A stretch of DNA of 64,000 nt from a bacterium (lineage in GTDB: Bacteria > CAIWAD01). Below the pieces are notes generated by a model. That model was given only the letters and a program-made list of their open reading frames with translations, was not told where the DNA came from and made no database searches. Location: positions 22,532 through 86,531 of the forward strand of contig JAUIFJ010000019.1 of the NCBI GenBank assembly GCA_030429345.1. Direction: 5' to 3'. Both the position numbers and the translations under genes were made by a program. Each line of letters starts with the position of its first letter. Position 1 is the first letter of the stretch. This document shows positions 44,193 through 52,733 of the stretch, piece after piece.

Positions 44193-45955
44193 GCCTTCCT
44201 CCCTTCCAGCGCGGCCCGCAACTGTCCCAGCAGCCCGAGCGCCTGCTCGGGCAGCTGCTCGCTGCCGTCGGCGGACCCGGCGAAACGGGCCAGGTCGAGG
44301 CGCTTGCTGAAGTCCAGCAACTCCTCGGCCAGGGCGCTCTCCAGCTGCCCCTGGCCCTGCAGTTCGCGGGTCACTTCGGCCAGGATCAACCCGCCGCGTT
44401 CCCGCCCCAGGCGATCGGCCAGGTAGCCCAGCAGGGCCTCGTCGAGCAGTCGCAGCCCCTCTTCGCGCTGCCCGCCGGCAAGGGCCTTCTGCGCCGCCTG
44501 CAGGCGACGCTTCGCCAGCTTCCCTGCCTCGCGATAGCGGCGGGCCTGCGGGTCCGCCTCATGGGCCTGGCGCCTGCGGCCGGCAACATGCGCCAGCGCG
44601 GGCAGGAGCACCAGCCCGGCCAGCGAAGCGCGCCAGGGGAGGCTGCGGTGCAGGGGCGCCCGCAGCGCCTCGAGCTGCTCCGGAGCATCCAGGATGTGGC
44701 GAATGTCCTCGCCGTAGCTGGTCACGCCCCGGGCGCGGCCGATGGGGGCCAGGCCCTCCACGGCGCTGGCTTCGCCGGGCAGGACCTTGATCTCCCAGGG
44801 GCCGGCCTGCAGGATGCGGTACTGGTCGGCCTGCGGATCAAAGACCGGCAGCCGCAGGGCGCCGATCTGCTGCCGGCCGGACTCGCGGGCCACGATCAGC
44901 GTCTGCTGGCTGCGGCGACCGGCAATCTTTCCCCTGCGATTGATCTCTGTTTCCTGCTGCGTATCATAGAGTTCCAGGCCATCGCTGAGCTGCGGCTCCA
45001 GCAGCGGAAGCAGGTCCAGGTTTCCCTCGCCCTTCAGCAGCACTTGCAGGGTGATGGCCTCGCCGGCCTTCAGTTCCAGCTTGTCCGGCGAGGCCTGCAG
45101 TTCGTAGCGACCGACCACTCCGCTGAATCCCTCCGGAGCGCCGGACGGCAGGGGCTGCACCTGCAATACCTGCTCTTCGGTGGCGAGCTGCAGCTGGCGG
45201 GATCGGTTGAAGGGGTCATTGCTGAAGAAATCGTCGAAGAGGCTTCTCCGCTGCCGCCGGCTGTTGTCCGGCAGGCGGAAAGTGCCCGTGACGGAGGGCA
45301 GCCGCAGTTCGCCCTCCCTGGTCGGGAAGAGGGCGATCTCCTTGAGCACCGCCACGTTCCAGTCCTCGCCCAGGTAGCGTTCCGTGCTCCCGCGCGGATT
45401 GCTGATCTCCTGCAACGGCTCGGCCAGGAAGCCGGAGCTGGAAGTGAGCGGGCCGACATCGTAGCCGCTGATGCGGGTGTTGTAGTAGATCTTGAAGCGC
45501 AGCAGCACCATTTCCCCGACGACGGGACGATCGGTGCTCAGTTCGGCCACGAAGTGCAGGTCCTGCCCGCTGGCGGAAGGGCCTTTGTACTCGACCGTGC
45601 GGGCCTGGCTGCGGTAGGTGCGGCCACCATACTTCAGGCTCGCGGAGTCAATGCGCAACCGGCCCCTGGACTGGGGCGCCAGCAGAAAGGTCCAGCTGTA
45701 CTCGTAGCTGGCGCGGCCATTGTCGATGCTCAGGCTGCTGCCGGTGGCGGGGCCGCTCAGAACGCGGAAGCCCTTGAAGTCCGGAAAGTCGGGGCGCAGG
45801 TTCTGCGGCAGGCGCTCGTCGCTGGAAAGCACGAAGCGGGCCTCGAAATGGCTGCCCTGCCGTTGCAGCTCCAGCTGGAATTCCACGGCGGCGAGGGCCT
45901 GCCCCGCGAAAAGCAACACCATGAGCAGCAAGGAGATGAAGACTCTGTCTCTCAC
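44189..45955 (-). CDS. batD: BatD protein
   Basis: 588 residues. Signal peptide (FISLLLMVLLFAGQALA), then several Ig-like beta-sandwich units (VEFQLELQRQGSHFEARFVL, YEYSWTFLLAPQSRGRLRI, LELKAGEAITLQVLLKGEGN), a membrane segment near residue 435 (ASLAGLVLLPALAHVAG) and a cytoplasmic helical tail. This matches BatD (oxygen tolerance family). Bat proteins are linked to envelope stress and virulence in Bacteroides, Leptospira and Francisella, but the mechanism is unknown. ATGA overlaps with batC and batE show tight coupling. Confidence 0.92.
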   Translation of the reverse strand: MRDRVFISLLLMVLLFAGQALAAVEFQLELQRQGSHFEARFVLSSDERLPQNLRPDFPDFKGFRVLSGPATGSSLSIDNGRASYEYSWTFLLAPQSRGRLRIDSASLKYGGRTYRSQARTVEYKGPSASGQDLHFVAELSTDRPVVGEMVLLRFKIYYNTRISGYDVGPLTSSSGFLAEPLQEISNPRGSTERYLGEDWNVAVLKEIALFPTREGELRLPSVTGTFRLPDNSRRQRRSLFDDFFSNDPFNRSRQLQLATEEQVLQVQPLPSGAPEGFSGVVGRYELQASPDKLELKAGEAITLQVLLKGEGNLDLLPLLEPQLSDGLELYDTQQETEINRRGKIAGRRSQQTLIVARESGRQQIGALRLPVFDPQADQYRILQAGPWEIKVLPGEASAVEGLAPIGRARGVTSYGEDIRHILDAPEQLEALRAPLHRSLPWRASLAGLVLLPALAHVAGRRRQAHEADPQARRYREAGKLAKRRLQAAQKALAGGQREEGLRLLDEALLGYLADRLGRERGGLILAEVTRELQGQGQLESALAEELLDFSKRLDLARFAGSADGSEQLPEQALGLLGQLRAALEGRKA

Positions 45956-46791
45956 CAGTCCTTCTCCACCTTGCGCTTGGATGCGGGCAGTTTCTCGAGC
46001 TGCTTTTCCAGGGCTTCCTTTTCCTGGGCCTCGACCGCGCGCAGGATCTGCTCCAGCTGTTCCGGGCTGACCGGCTTCACCGCGGAGGAATCCCCCAGGG
46101 CCGTGGTGCTGTCGGGATTCATCGGCTGGGGCTGCTCCTGCTGTCCTGGCTGATCCTCTTGGGAATCATCGCCTTCACCCTGATCATCCTGCTGCTGCTC
46201 GTCCTGCGAAGGCTCCTGCTGCTCCTGGGAGTCCTGCGGCTGCTCCTGCGAATTTTGATCCTGGTCTCCCTGGTCCTGCTGCTGGTCCGAGTCCTGCTCT
46301 TCCTGCGGCTCCTGCTCGTCGGAACTCTCGCCGTCCTCGCCCTGCTGCTGCTCTTGCTGCTCCTGCTGCTGCAACTGCCTCAGCGCCAGTTCCAGGTTGT
46401 GGCGCGCCTCCTCAAGGGCGGGATCCCGTTTCAGGGCTTCGATATAGCTCTCGACGGCGGCCTGCGGGTCCTGCAGCGCCAGCTGGCTGTTGCCCAGGTT
46501 GTACCAGGACTGGGGCGCCAGGTCCGGGTCCCCGCTTTCGGCGGCCATGCGGAAGCGGTTGGCCGCGCCCTCGAAATCCTCCTGCCGATACTGGCTGGCT
46601 CCCAGGTTGAAGAGCGCCTCGGCGTCCCCGGGGGTCGTGGCCAGGGCTTCCGCGCTGCGCTCCTCGCTGCGCTCGAAGTCGCCCTGGCGGTAGGCCTGCA
46701 CCCCCTCGCGGAGCAGCTGCTCCCGCTCGCCGGCAAAGCCCAGCGTTCCCCAGCACAGCAGGCACGTGATCAACAAACAAAGTCGATTCAT
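45952..46791 (-). CDS. batC: BatC-like TPR protein with Gln/Glu/Asp-rich tract
   Basis: 279 residues from the ATG at 46791, 2 bp after the batB stop. Signal peptide (LCLLITCLLCWGTLGFAG), three TPR units (EGVQAYRQGDFERSEER, ALFNLGASQYRQEDFEGAANR, SWYNLGNSQLALQDPQAAVE), then a ~100-residue low-complexity tract almost wholly Gln, Glu, Asp and Ser. A short conserved helical end follows (SPEQLEQILRAVEAQEKEALE). BatC proteins typically carry such a charged region between TPRs and the C-terminal helix. Periplasmic; partner of the VWA proteins BatA/B by family knowledge. Confidence 0.9.
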   Translation of the reverse strand: MNRLCLLITCLLCWGTLGFAGEREQLLREGVQAYRQGDFERSEERSAEALATTPGDAEALFNLGASQYRQEDFEGAANRFRMAAESGDPDLAPQSWYNLGNSQLALQDPQAAVESYIEALKRDPALEEARHNLELALRQLQQQEQQEQQQGEDGESSDEQEPQEEQDSDQQQDQGDQDQNSQEQPQDSQEQQEPSQDEQQQDDQGEGDDSQEDQPGQQEQPQPMNPDSTTALGDSSAVKPVSPEQLEQILRAVEAQEKEALEKQLEKLPASKRKVEKDW

Positions 46792-46793
46792 TG

Positions 46794-47825
46794 CTAGAAC
46801 CCCTTGCTGTTCATTGATTTCAACTTGGATGCTGGCGCAATCGCCTGCCCCAGCAGCAACACGAGTAGCGCCGCCGCGGCGAACCACTGGTAGCGGTGCT
46901 CCCAGCCCGCATAGAGCAGGCTGCCCAGCTCCTGCTTGTCCATCTGGTCGATGCTGTCGCGAATGCGGATCAGCTCTTCCCCGCCGGCGCTGCTGCGATA
47001 GTACTCGCCTCCGCCCAGTGTGCTCAGGCGGACCAGCAGCTCCTCGTTCAGCCGCGAGAGCACGATGCTCCCCTGGCGATCGCTCTTCCAGTTGCCGGGT
47101 CGTTCAGGGTCCGGCACCGGCGCTCCTTCCGGACTGGCCATGCCGACAGCGAAGATGCGCACGCCGGCCTGCTTTGCCCGTTCGGCGGCTTCTTCCCATT
47201 GCCCCTCAAAGTCTTCGCCGTCCGAGAGCACCACCAGCACGCGGTGCTGCCCTTCGGCGCTTTCGCCGCTTTCCTCGAAGAGCCTGAGCGCGCTCTCGAT
47301 GGGCGCCGCCAGGTTCGTCCCCGGCCGGGGAATCAGTCCCGGGCGCAGCAGGTCGACGAGCAGGTTGACCATGGTGTAGTCCGCCGTCAGCGGGTTCTGC
47401 TCGAAGGCCGCTCCGGCAAAGGGCACCAGGGCCACCCGGTCGCCCTTGAGGGTGCGCAGCAGCTGGCGGATGCTGAAGCGCGCCCGCGCCATGCGGTCGG
47501 GAGCCAGGTCCTGGGCCGCCATCGACTGGCTGACATCGACAGCCAGCACCACGTCGACGCCCATCCGTTCGACTTCCACGGTCTTCGTGCCGATCTGCGG
47601 ACCGGCCAGGGCCAGGATGCCCAGCCCCAGGCCCAGGCAGAACAGCAGGCCGCGCAGCACGCCGCGGGCGGCGCTGTAGCCCGGCAGCATGGCCGAAAGC
47701 ACCTGCCAGTCGCCGTGGGCGCCCAGGCGCCGCCGTCCGCGCAGGGCCTGGCGCACCAGGGCCCAGCCGAGCAGCGGCAGGCCCCAGAGCAGATGCAGCA
47801 GCAGCGGAAACTCGAAGCGGATCAC
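46794..47825 (-). CDS. batB: BatB, membrane VWA protein
   Basis: 343 residues from the GTG at 47825 that overlaps the batA stop (GTGA). Two N-terminal membrane segments (FPLLLHLLWGLPLLGWAL, GLLFCLGLGLGILALAG) precede the VWA domain with MIDAS DVSQS, the GTNLAAP loop and VLVVLSDGEDF, and one membrane segment ends the protein (WFAAAALLVLLLGQAIAP). Two VWA proteins in tandem is the standard BatA-BatB pattern. Confidence 0.93.
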   Translation of the reverse strand: MIRFEFPLLLHLLWGLPLLGWALVRQALRGRRRLGAHGDWQVLSAMLPGYSAARGVLRGLLFCLGLGLGILALAGPQIGTKTVEVERMGVDVVLAVDVSQSMAAQDLAPDRMARARFSIRQLLRTLKGDRVALVPFAGAAFEQNPLTADYTMVNLLVDLLRPGLIPRPGTNLAAPIESALRLFEESGESAEGQHRVLVVLSDGEDFEGQWEEAAERAKQAGVRIFAVGMASPEGAPVPDPERPGNWKSDRQGSIVLSRLNEELLVRLSTLGGGEYYRSSAGGEELIRIRDSIDQMDKQELGSLLYAGWEHRYQWFAAAALLVLLLGQAIAPASKLKSMNSKGF

Positions 47826-48805
47826 GCGGGCCACCTCCGCCACCAGAGACCCAGCAGCTGCCCCAGCAGCAGGCTGCAAAGGGCCGGAGCCAGCAGCCAG
47901 CGGAAGCGCTCCTCGACCAGGTTGAACTCGCGCACCTGGATCTCGGCCCGTTCCAGGCGGTCGATCTCTCCGTAGATCTGCTTCAGTTCTTCCACGTCCC
48001 GGGCGCGAAAGTATTGACCGCCAGTACTTTCGGCGATCTCGCGCAGCAGGGGCTCGTCGATCTTGACTTCCACCTGCTGCATCTGGATGCGGCCGAACAT
48101 GTTGCGCACCGGGTAGGGCGCCATGCCCTCCGTGCCCACGCCGATGGTGTAGATGCGCACGCCCATCGACTTCGCCAGGTCGCGAGCCGTCAGCGGATCG
48201 ATGCCGCGGTTGTTCTCTCCATCGGTCAACAAGATCATCGCCCGGCTGTCGGCGGGGCTTTCCTTGAGCCGGTTGAGGCCGGTGGCGATGGCCAGGCCGA
48301 TGGCCGTGCCGTCCTCGACCAGGCCGGTCTCGACACGTTCGATCAGGCCGTCCAGAATGCGGTGATCCAGGGTCAGCGGGCACTGGGTGATCGCCTCGCC
48401 CCCGAAGATCACCAGGCCCAGCCGGTCGCCGGCGCGCTGGATGACGAAGTCGCGGGCCACGGCCTTGGCCGCCTGCAGGCGATCGGGCTGCAGGTCCTGG
48501 GCCAGCATGCTGCCGCTGATGTCCAGGCAGAGCAGCAGGTCGACGGCTTCCTTGTCCAGCTCCCGCTCCTCGGACTGCGCCTGCGGGCGCGTCAGGGCCA
48601 GCACCAGCAGCAGCAGTCCCAGGCCGCCCAGAACCGGCGGCGCGTGGGCCTTCACCTTCTGCCAGGCGCCCTGGCGCGCGGCCCAGGCCGCTCCGCGGCT
48701 GTAGCGGAAGACGACCGTGCGCTGCCGGCGGCGCTGCCGGACCCACAGCGCCAGCGCCAGCAAAGGCAGCAGCGCCAGGAGCCACAAAGGACTGGCCAGC
48801 ATCAT
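47822..48805 (-). CDS. batA: BatA, membrane VWA protein
   Basis: 327 residues. N-terminal membrane segment (LWLLALLPLLALALWV), a second at ~55-70 (PPVLGGLGLLLLVLALT), VWA domain with MIDAS DISGS, the DGTAIG loop and MILLTDGENN, and a C-terminal membrane segment (LLAPALCSLLLGQLLGLWW). Its start overlaps the stop of the preceding gene (ATGA). By family knowledge it forms a complex with MoxR-type ATPases and other Bat proteins at the inner membrane. Confidence 0.94.
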   Translation of the reverse strand: MMLASPLWLLALLPLLALALWVRQRRRQRTVVFRYSRGAAWAARQGAWQKVKAHAPPVLGGLGLLLLVLALTRPQAQSEERELDKEAVDLLLCLDISGSMLAQDLQPDRLQAAKAVARDFVIQRAGDRLGLVIFGGEAITQCPLTLDHRILDGLIERVETGLVEDGTAIGLAIATGLNRLKESPADSRAMILLTDGENNRGIDPLTARDLAKSMGVRIYTIGVGTEGMAPYPVRNMFGRIQMQQVEVKIDEPLLREIAESTGGQYFRARDVEELKQIYGEIDRLERAEIQVREFNLVEERFRWLLAPALCSLLLGQLLGLWWRRWPA

Positions 48806-49737
48806 GTTCCTGCCTCCGGCGAGGGCTGCAGCCGGGGACGCGCCTTTTCGCCCCAGCTTCGCAGGGCGGCCAGCAATTCGCCATGCCGTTCCAGGGGCGG
48901 TTCATGGCGGGCGTAGATCACGAGTTCGCAGAGGTCCAGCCAGCGCAGCAGGTCCCGGGCGCTCGCTTCGTCCAGCGGCGAGGTCGGCAGGGCCTCTTCG
49001 ACTTCCCCGCGGCTCATTTCGCGCCAGGGCTTTCCGCTGCAGTCTTCCAGCAGGCCGCGGGCGCAGAGGCTCAGCTCGGCGTAGTAGTCGACCAGTTCGC
49101 CGCGCCGCCAGCGCTCCTCGCGACCGATGCGCGCCAGCTCCTTCGTGAAGACTTCCCAGGGATCCGGCGAGGGAGGCGGGGCCGCTGCGGGAGCGGCAGG
49201 ACGGCGACGCCACAGGCGACGGGCCAGCAGGGCCACCAGGACCAGCCCCAGCAGGGCCAGCAACCAGGGCAGCAGATCCATCGGCCCCAGGGGCACCTCG
49301 CGGGGATCGCGGATGTCGCGCGGGGCCAGGCTGTCCGGGGCGGCCTCAACGGGCAGAACACTGCGAATGCGGATGCGCAGGGAATCGCTGGCCAGGCGCA
49401 GGGGCCCTCCTTCGTCCTGGACAAGGACCTCCAGCGGCGCGATCGATACCTCGCCCGTTTCGTAGACCGCCGCGGGCCAGCGCTTCTGCAGCAGGCCGGC
49501 GCGCAGGGTATCGACGCGCCCTTCGCCCAGCAGGACGAGGGGACGCAGGCTTTGTTCGTCGGGAGGGATCCATTCGACGGCCAGGGCGGGATCGTGCTCC
49601 ACCTGCAGGACCAGCTCGAAGGGGTCCCCCAGGCGCAGGGTGTTCGGCGGCGGCAGCAGGCTCAGTTCGGCGATCAGGTTGGCGCGGGCGGAGGCGGCCA
49701 GCAGCAGGATCCAGGCGAGAAGGCGCGGCAGGCTCAT
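48802..49737 (-). CDS. Membrane protein of the Bat operon (DUF4381-like)
   Basis: 311 residues from the ATG at 49737, which overlaps the DUF58 gene stop. Signal peptide (LLAWILLLAASARA), a periplasmic beta domain (~20-150), one strong membrane segment (LLPWLLALLGLVLVALLARRLW) and a cytoplasmic helical region with YYAELSLCARGLLE and LLRWLDLCELVIYAR. Position and layout match the small membrane protein between DUF58 and BatA in many MoxR clusters. Exact function unknown; likely an assembly factor. Confidence 0.78.
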   Translation of the reverse strand: MSLPRLLAWILLLAASARANLIAELSLLPPPNTLRLGDPFELVLQVEHDPALAVEWIPPDEQSLRPLVLLGEGRVDTLRAGLLQKRWPAAVYETGEVSIAPLEVLVQDEGGPLRLASDSLRIRIRSVLPVEAAPDSLAPRDIRDPREVPLGPMDLLPWLLALLGLVLVALLARRLWRRRPAAPAAAPPPSPDPWEVFTKELARIGREERWRRGELVDYYAELSLCARGLLEDCSGKPWREMSRGEVEEALPTSPLDEASARDLLRWLDLCELVIYARHEPPLERHGELLAALRSWGEKARPRLQPSPEAGT

Positions 49738-50606
49738 CGGCGGCGGCTCCTCATGCGGAAGAAGCGGGTCACCGGCAGCACGTAGTCCTCCGTGGTCGAG
49801 AGGGCGATGTGATCCACGCCGGCCTGCGAGAAGAGGCGCTCCAACTGGCGGCGGGCCTCGTTCTCGCCCTCTTCGAAGGAGCGCCGCAGGGCGGGATCGC
49901 GGGTATCCAGCCAGTGGCGCTCGCCGCTTTCCGGATCCTCCACGTGCAGAAGACCCACCGGCGGCAACTGCCATTCGAAGGGGTCGCGAATGCTGACGGC
50001 GATCAGGTCGTGGCGGCGGGCCAGGCTGCGCAGGGGCCGCTCGAAGCCCTCGTCGAGGAAGTCGCTGAGCAGGAAGACGATCGCCTTCTTCCGCTGCAGG
50101 CGGGCGATGTGGTCCAGGGCCGGCGCGATGCGCGTGCCCGTGCCGCGGGGCTCGTAGGCCAGCAGGTCGCGGATCAGTCGCAGGCTGTGGGTGCTGCCCT
50201 TGGCCGGAGGCACATAGGTCTCGATGCGGTCGCTGAAAAGCAGCAGGCCGACCTTGTCCTGGTTGCGCAGGGCGGAAAAGGCGAGAACGGCGCCCAGTTC
50301 GGCCATCCATTCGCGCTTGAGGCGGGCGCTGCCGAAGTCCCCACTGGCGCTCAGGTCGACCGCCAGCAGCACGGTCAGTTCGCGCTCCTCCTGGAAGACC
50401 TTGACGAAGGGGTGGCCCATGCGCGCGCTGACATTCCAGTCGATGGAACGCACCTCGTCGCCGGGCGTGTATTCGCGGACCTCGGAAAAATCCATGCCCT
50501 GGCCGCGGAAGACGCTGTGATACTCGCCTCCGAAGAGCTCCTGCACCATGTGGCGGGTGCGGATCTCGATGCGGCGCACACGGCGCAGGACCTCGCGGGG
50601 GACCAC
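49734..50606 (-). CDS. DUF58 domain protein
   Basis: 290 residues from a GTG start at 50606. The DUF58 core motif EYTPGDEVRSIDWNVSAR is present, followed by a VWA-like fold (LLAVDLSASGDFG, VFLLSDFLDEGF). Typically encoded next to MoxR ATPases and thought to act as their cytoplasmic VWA-type partner. The 11-nt gap to moxR and the ATGA overlap to the next gene place it firmly in this operon. Confidence 0.93.
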   Translation of the reverse strand: MVPREVLRRVRRIEIRTRHMVQELFGGEYHSVFRGQGMDFSEVREYTPGDEVRSIDWNVSARMGHPFVKVFQEERELTVLLAVDLSASGDFGSARLKREWMAELGAVLAFSALRNQDKVGLLLFSDRIETYVPPAKGSTHSLRLIRDLLAYEPRGTGTRIAPALDHIARLQRKKAIVFLLSDFLDEGFERPLRSLARRHDLIAVSIRDPFEWQLPPVGLLHVEDPESGERHWLDTRDPALRRSFEEGENEARRQLERLFSQAGVDHIALSTTEDYVLPVTRFFRMRSRRR

Positions 50607-50617
50607 GGCCAGCCGCC

Positions 50618-51607
50618 CTAGGCCACTTCGATGCGGTTGAGAATCCGCTCCAGCAGCTGCTCGCTGGACAGCTCTTCCGCCTGGGCCTCGAAGCTCAGGC
50701 CGATGCGGTGCCGCAGGACATCGTAGGCCACGCCCTTGATGTCGTCGGGCGTGACGAAGCCGCGGCGGCGAAGGAAGGCGTGGGCGCGGGCGGCGCGGAC
50801 CAGGAAGATGCTGGCGCGCGGGCTGGCCCCGTAGTGGATCAGGTCCTTCAGCTCCGGCAGGCCGGCCGCTTCCGGATCGCGGGTGGCGAAGACGAGGTCG
50901 AGCACATAGTCCTCGATCTTGCGCTCGACGAGGATCTGCCCGCAGAGCTCGCGGGCCTTGAGCAGCTCCTCCGGCCCGCAGATGGCGCTCACCGGGTCGC
51001 CGGCCGGCGAGGTCATGCGGCGCAGGATCTCGCGCTCTTCCTCGCGGTCCGGGTAGTCGATCTTCACCTTGAGCATGAAGCGGTCGGTCTGCGCCTCGGG
51101 CAGCGGGTAGGTGCCTTCCTGCTCGATGGGATTCTGGGTCGCCAGCACCAGGAAGGGATGCGGCAACTTGTGCGACTGGCCGCCGATGGTGACCTGCTTT
51201 TCCTGCATCGCCTCGAGCAGCGCCGCCTGGACCTTGGCCGGGCTGCGGTTGATCTCATCGGCCAGCACGATGTGGGCGAAGACCGGTCCCTTGCGCGTGC
51301 TGAAATCCGCCTTGTGCTGATCGTAGATCATGGTGCCCACCAGGTCGGCGGGCAGCAGGTCGGGGGTGAACTGGATGCGGGCGAAATCCAGCTTGAGCGC
51401 CTGGGCCAGGGTCGAGACCGCCGTGGTCTTGGCCAGGCCGGGCAGGCCCTCGAGCAGGATGTGCCCGTCGGCCAGCAAGCCGATCAGCAGGCGCTCGAGC
51501 ATTTTGCGCTGGCCCACCAGCACCTTGCGGACCTCGCCGTCCAGGCGGTCCAGAAAACCGGCTTCGCCTTCGATGCGGCGCGAAAGTTCGATGGCGTCGA
51601 ATTCCAT
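50618..51607 (-). CDS. MoxR-family AAA+ ATPase
   Basis: 329 residues. Walker A GLPGLAKTT, Walker B ADEINRSPAK, PIEQEGTYPLPEAQTDRFML (sensor and arginine-finger region) and C-terminal lid with GASPRASIFLVRAARA. MoxR ATPases work as chaperone-like remodellers with VWA proteins. SD GGAGG lies 6 nt from the ATG. First gene of the moxR-DUF58-(DUF4381-like)-batA-batB-batC-batD-batE operon, 8.2 kb with overlaps at nearly every junction. Confidence 0.95.
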   Translation of the reverse strand: MEFDAIELSRRIEGEAGFLDRLDGEVRKVLVGQRKMLERLLIGLLADGHILLEGLPGLAKTTAVSTLAQALKLDFARIQFTPDLLPADLVGTMIYDQHKADFSTRKGPVFAHIVLADEINRSPAKVQAALLEAMQEKQVTIGGQSHKLPHPFLVLATQNPIEQEGTYPLPEAQTDRFMLKVKIDYPDREEEREILRRMTSPAGDPVSAICGPEELLKARELCGQILVERKIEDYVLDLVFATRDPEAAGLPELKDLIHYGASPRASIFLVRAARAHAFLRRRGFVTPDDIKGVAYDVLRHRIGLSFEAQAEELSSEQLLERILNRIEVA

Positions 51608-51718
51608 CCACGTCCTCCGGGAACAGGCCGCGCATCGTTCCGAAGAGCGATGCGCGGTGCAAGAATCTCGTCGATTGAAGAAGGCAGGGTCCAGGGATCA
51701 GACCCGGTCGGGGACCTG

Positions 51719-52096
51719 TCAGTCGCCCGGGATCACGTCGATCTCACTCAGGTTCTGCCCCAGGTGTTCCAGCTCCCATTCGGCGCTGACGCGCAGCTCG
51801 CTTTCGGGGAACTGCTGCAGGAAGGCCTCGTAGGCCGCGCGGGCCTTGTCGACCTCGCCCAGCTCGTTGGCGTAGAGGTAGGCTACCATGAACTGGCACT
51901 TGGCCGCCTGGCTGCTGTCGGGGAAGGTGCTGACATAGTTTCCGTAGTGCAACACGGCATCGGCGTAGCGCGCCTCGGCGTGACTGGTCTGGGCCAGCTC
52001 GAACAGTTCGCCGGCGGTCTGCTGTGTGGGCTTCTGGCCTCCGCAGGCCAAAAGGCCGAGCAGGCTCAGGCTAAGAATCCAAGCGAGCAGTTTCAT
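51719..52096 (-). CDS. TPR/YfiO-like lipoprotein
   Basis: 125 residues from the ATG at 52096, AGGAG upstream. Lipobox LLGLLAC then GG. Two or three TPR units follow (AGELFELAQTSHAEARYADAV, CQFMVAYLYANELGEVDKARAAYEAFLQQFP). Small TPR lipoproteins like this often sit on the inner face of the outer membrane. It ends 111 bp before moxR on the same strand, so it may be cotranscribed with the Bat operon. Specific role unknown. Confidence 0.82.
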   Translation of the reverse strand: MKLLAWILSLSLLGLLACGGQKPTQQTAGELFELAQTSHAEARYADAVLHYGNYVSTFPDSSQAAKCQFMVAYLYANELGEVDKARAAYEAFLQQFPESELRVSAEWELEHLGQNLSEIDVIPGD

Positions 52097-52270
52097 GGGA
52101 TGACTCCTGCTGTCTTCGTGGGCGGTTTGTTGCTGTCGACACAAAGCCGGCAAAACTAGCAAAAAACCATGTCTGAACCGGTGGCATCGAAAACGGGCAT
52201 CGCGGAAACTACTCCGCCCACAGCAGGGACGTTCCCTGGTGCGCGGCCTCTCCCCGAATTCGTGGATCGG

Positions 52271-52535
52271 GCGATCCGACGGGGGCACGGGAAATTGTGC
52301 CGGGCGATCTGACGAAACCATGTGGAATCGGGTCTGGCGATTCGACGGATCCATGGGGAAATGGGGCGGGCGTTCCGACGGGGGCGCGGGGAAATTGTGC
52401 CGGGCGATCCGATGGGGGCACGGGAAATTGGGTTGGGCGATCCGACGGGGGCACGGGGAATGGGGCCGGGCGATCCACCGGGGGCACGGGAAATTGTGTC
52501 GGGCGATTCGACGGGGGCACGGGGAATTGTGTTGG
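52271..52535. repeat. Tandem array of eight 33-bp units
   Basis: Eight contiguous units beginning GCGATCCGACGGGGGCACGG, seven of 33 bp and one of 34 bp. Units 2 and 3 are diverged; the others differ by a few bases. A ninth, truncated unit runs into the CCCCGG hairpin. There are no spacers between units, so it is not CRISPR. 52097-52733 contains no gene. Confidence 0.9.
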
Positions 52536-52548
52536 GCGTTCCGACGGG

Positions 52549-52600
52549 GCCCCGGACTGAAGCCCGGGGCTATCGTTCGTGCGCCCCAGAGGGGCGATTA
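52549..52600 (+). repeat. CCCCGG hairpin element, copy g, with tail
   Basis: Core at 52549-52570, then CTATCGTTCGTG and a second hairpin GCCCCAGAGGGGC. Same layout as at 42796, although the adjoining tandem unit is quite different (33 bp instead of 18-19 bp). Confidence 0.8.
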
Positions 52601-52733
52601 TCTGAATATCCGCGTATTACATTCTACAGTCGCAGGGGGCAACGATGGGAGTCGTGGGCTCTGATCGACGGATCGGGTGGCGGGGTATTCGGGCCCCGCG
52701 TGTCCGGGGTGAAATCCTTAGATTTTCGCCGTT

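Noticed and set aside
52209..52520. Pro-rich open frame on the minus strand with an 11-residue repeat (VPPSDRPTQFP type)
   Set aside because: It only reflects a 33-bp tandem DNA repeat whose unit is a multiple of three. All frames are open, there is no SD or signal, and it lies between repeats.
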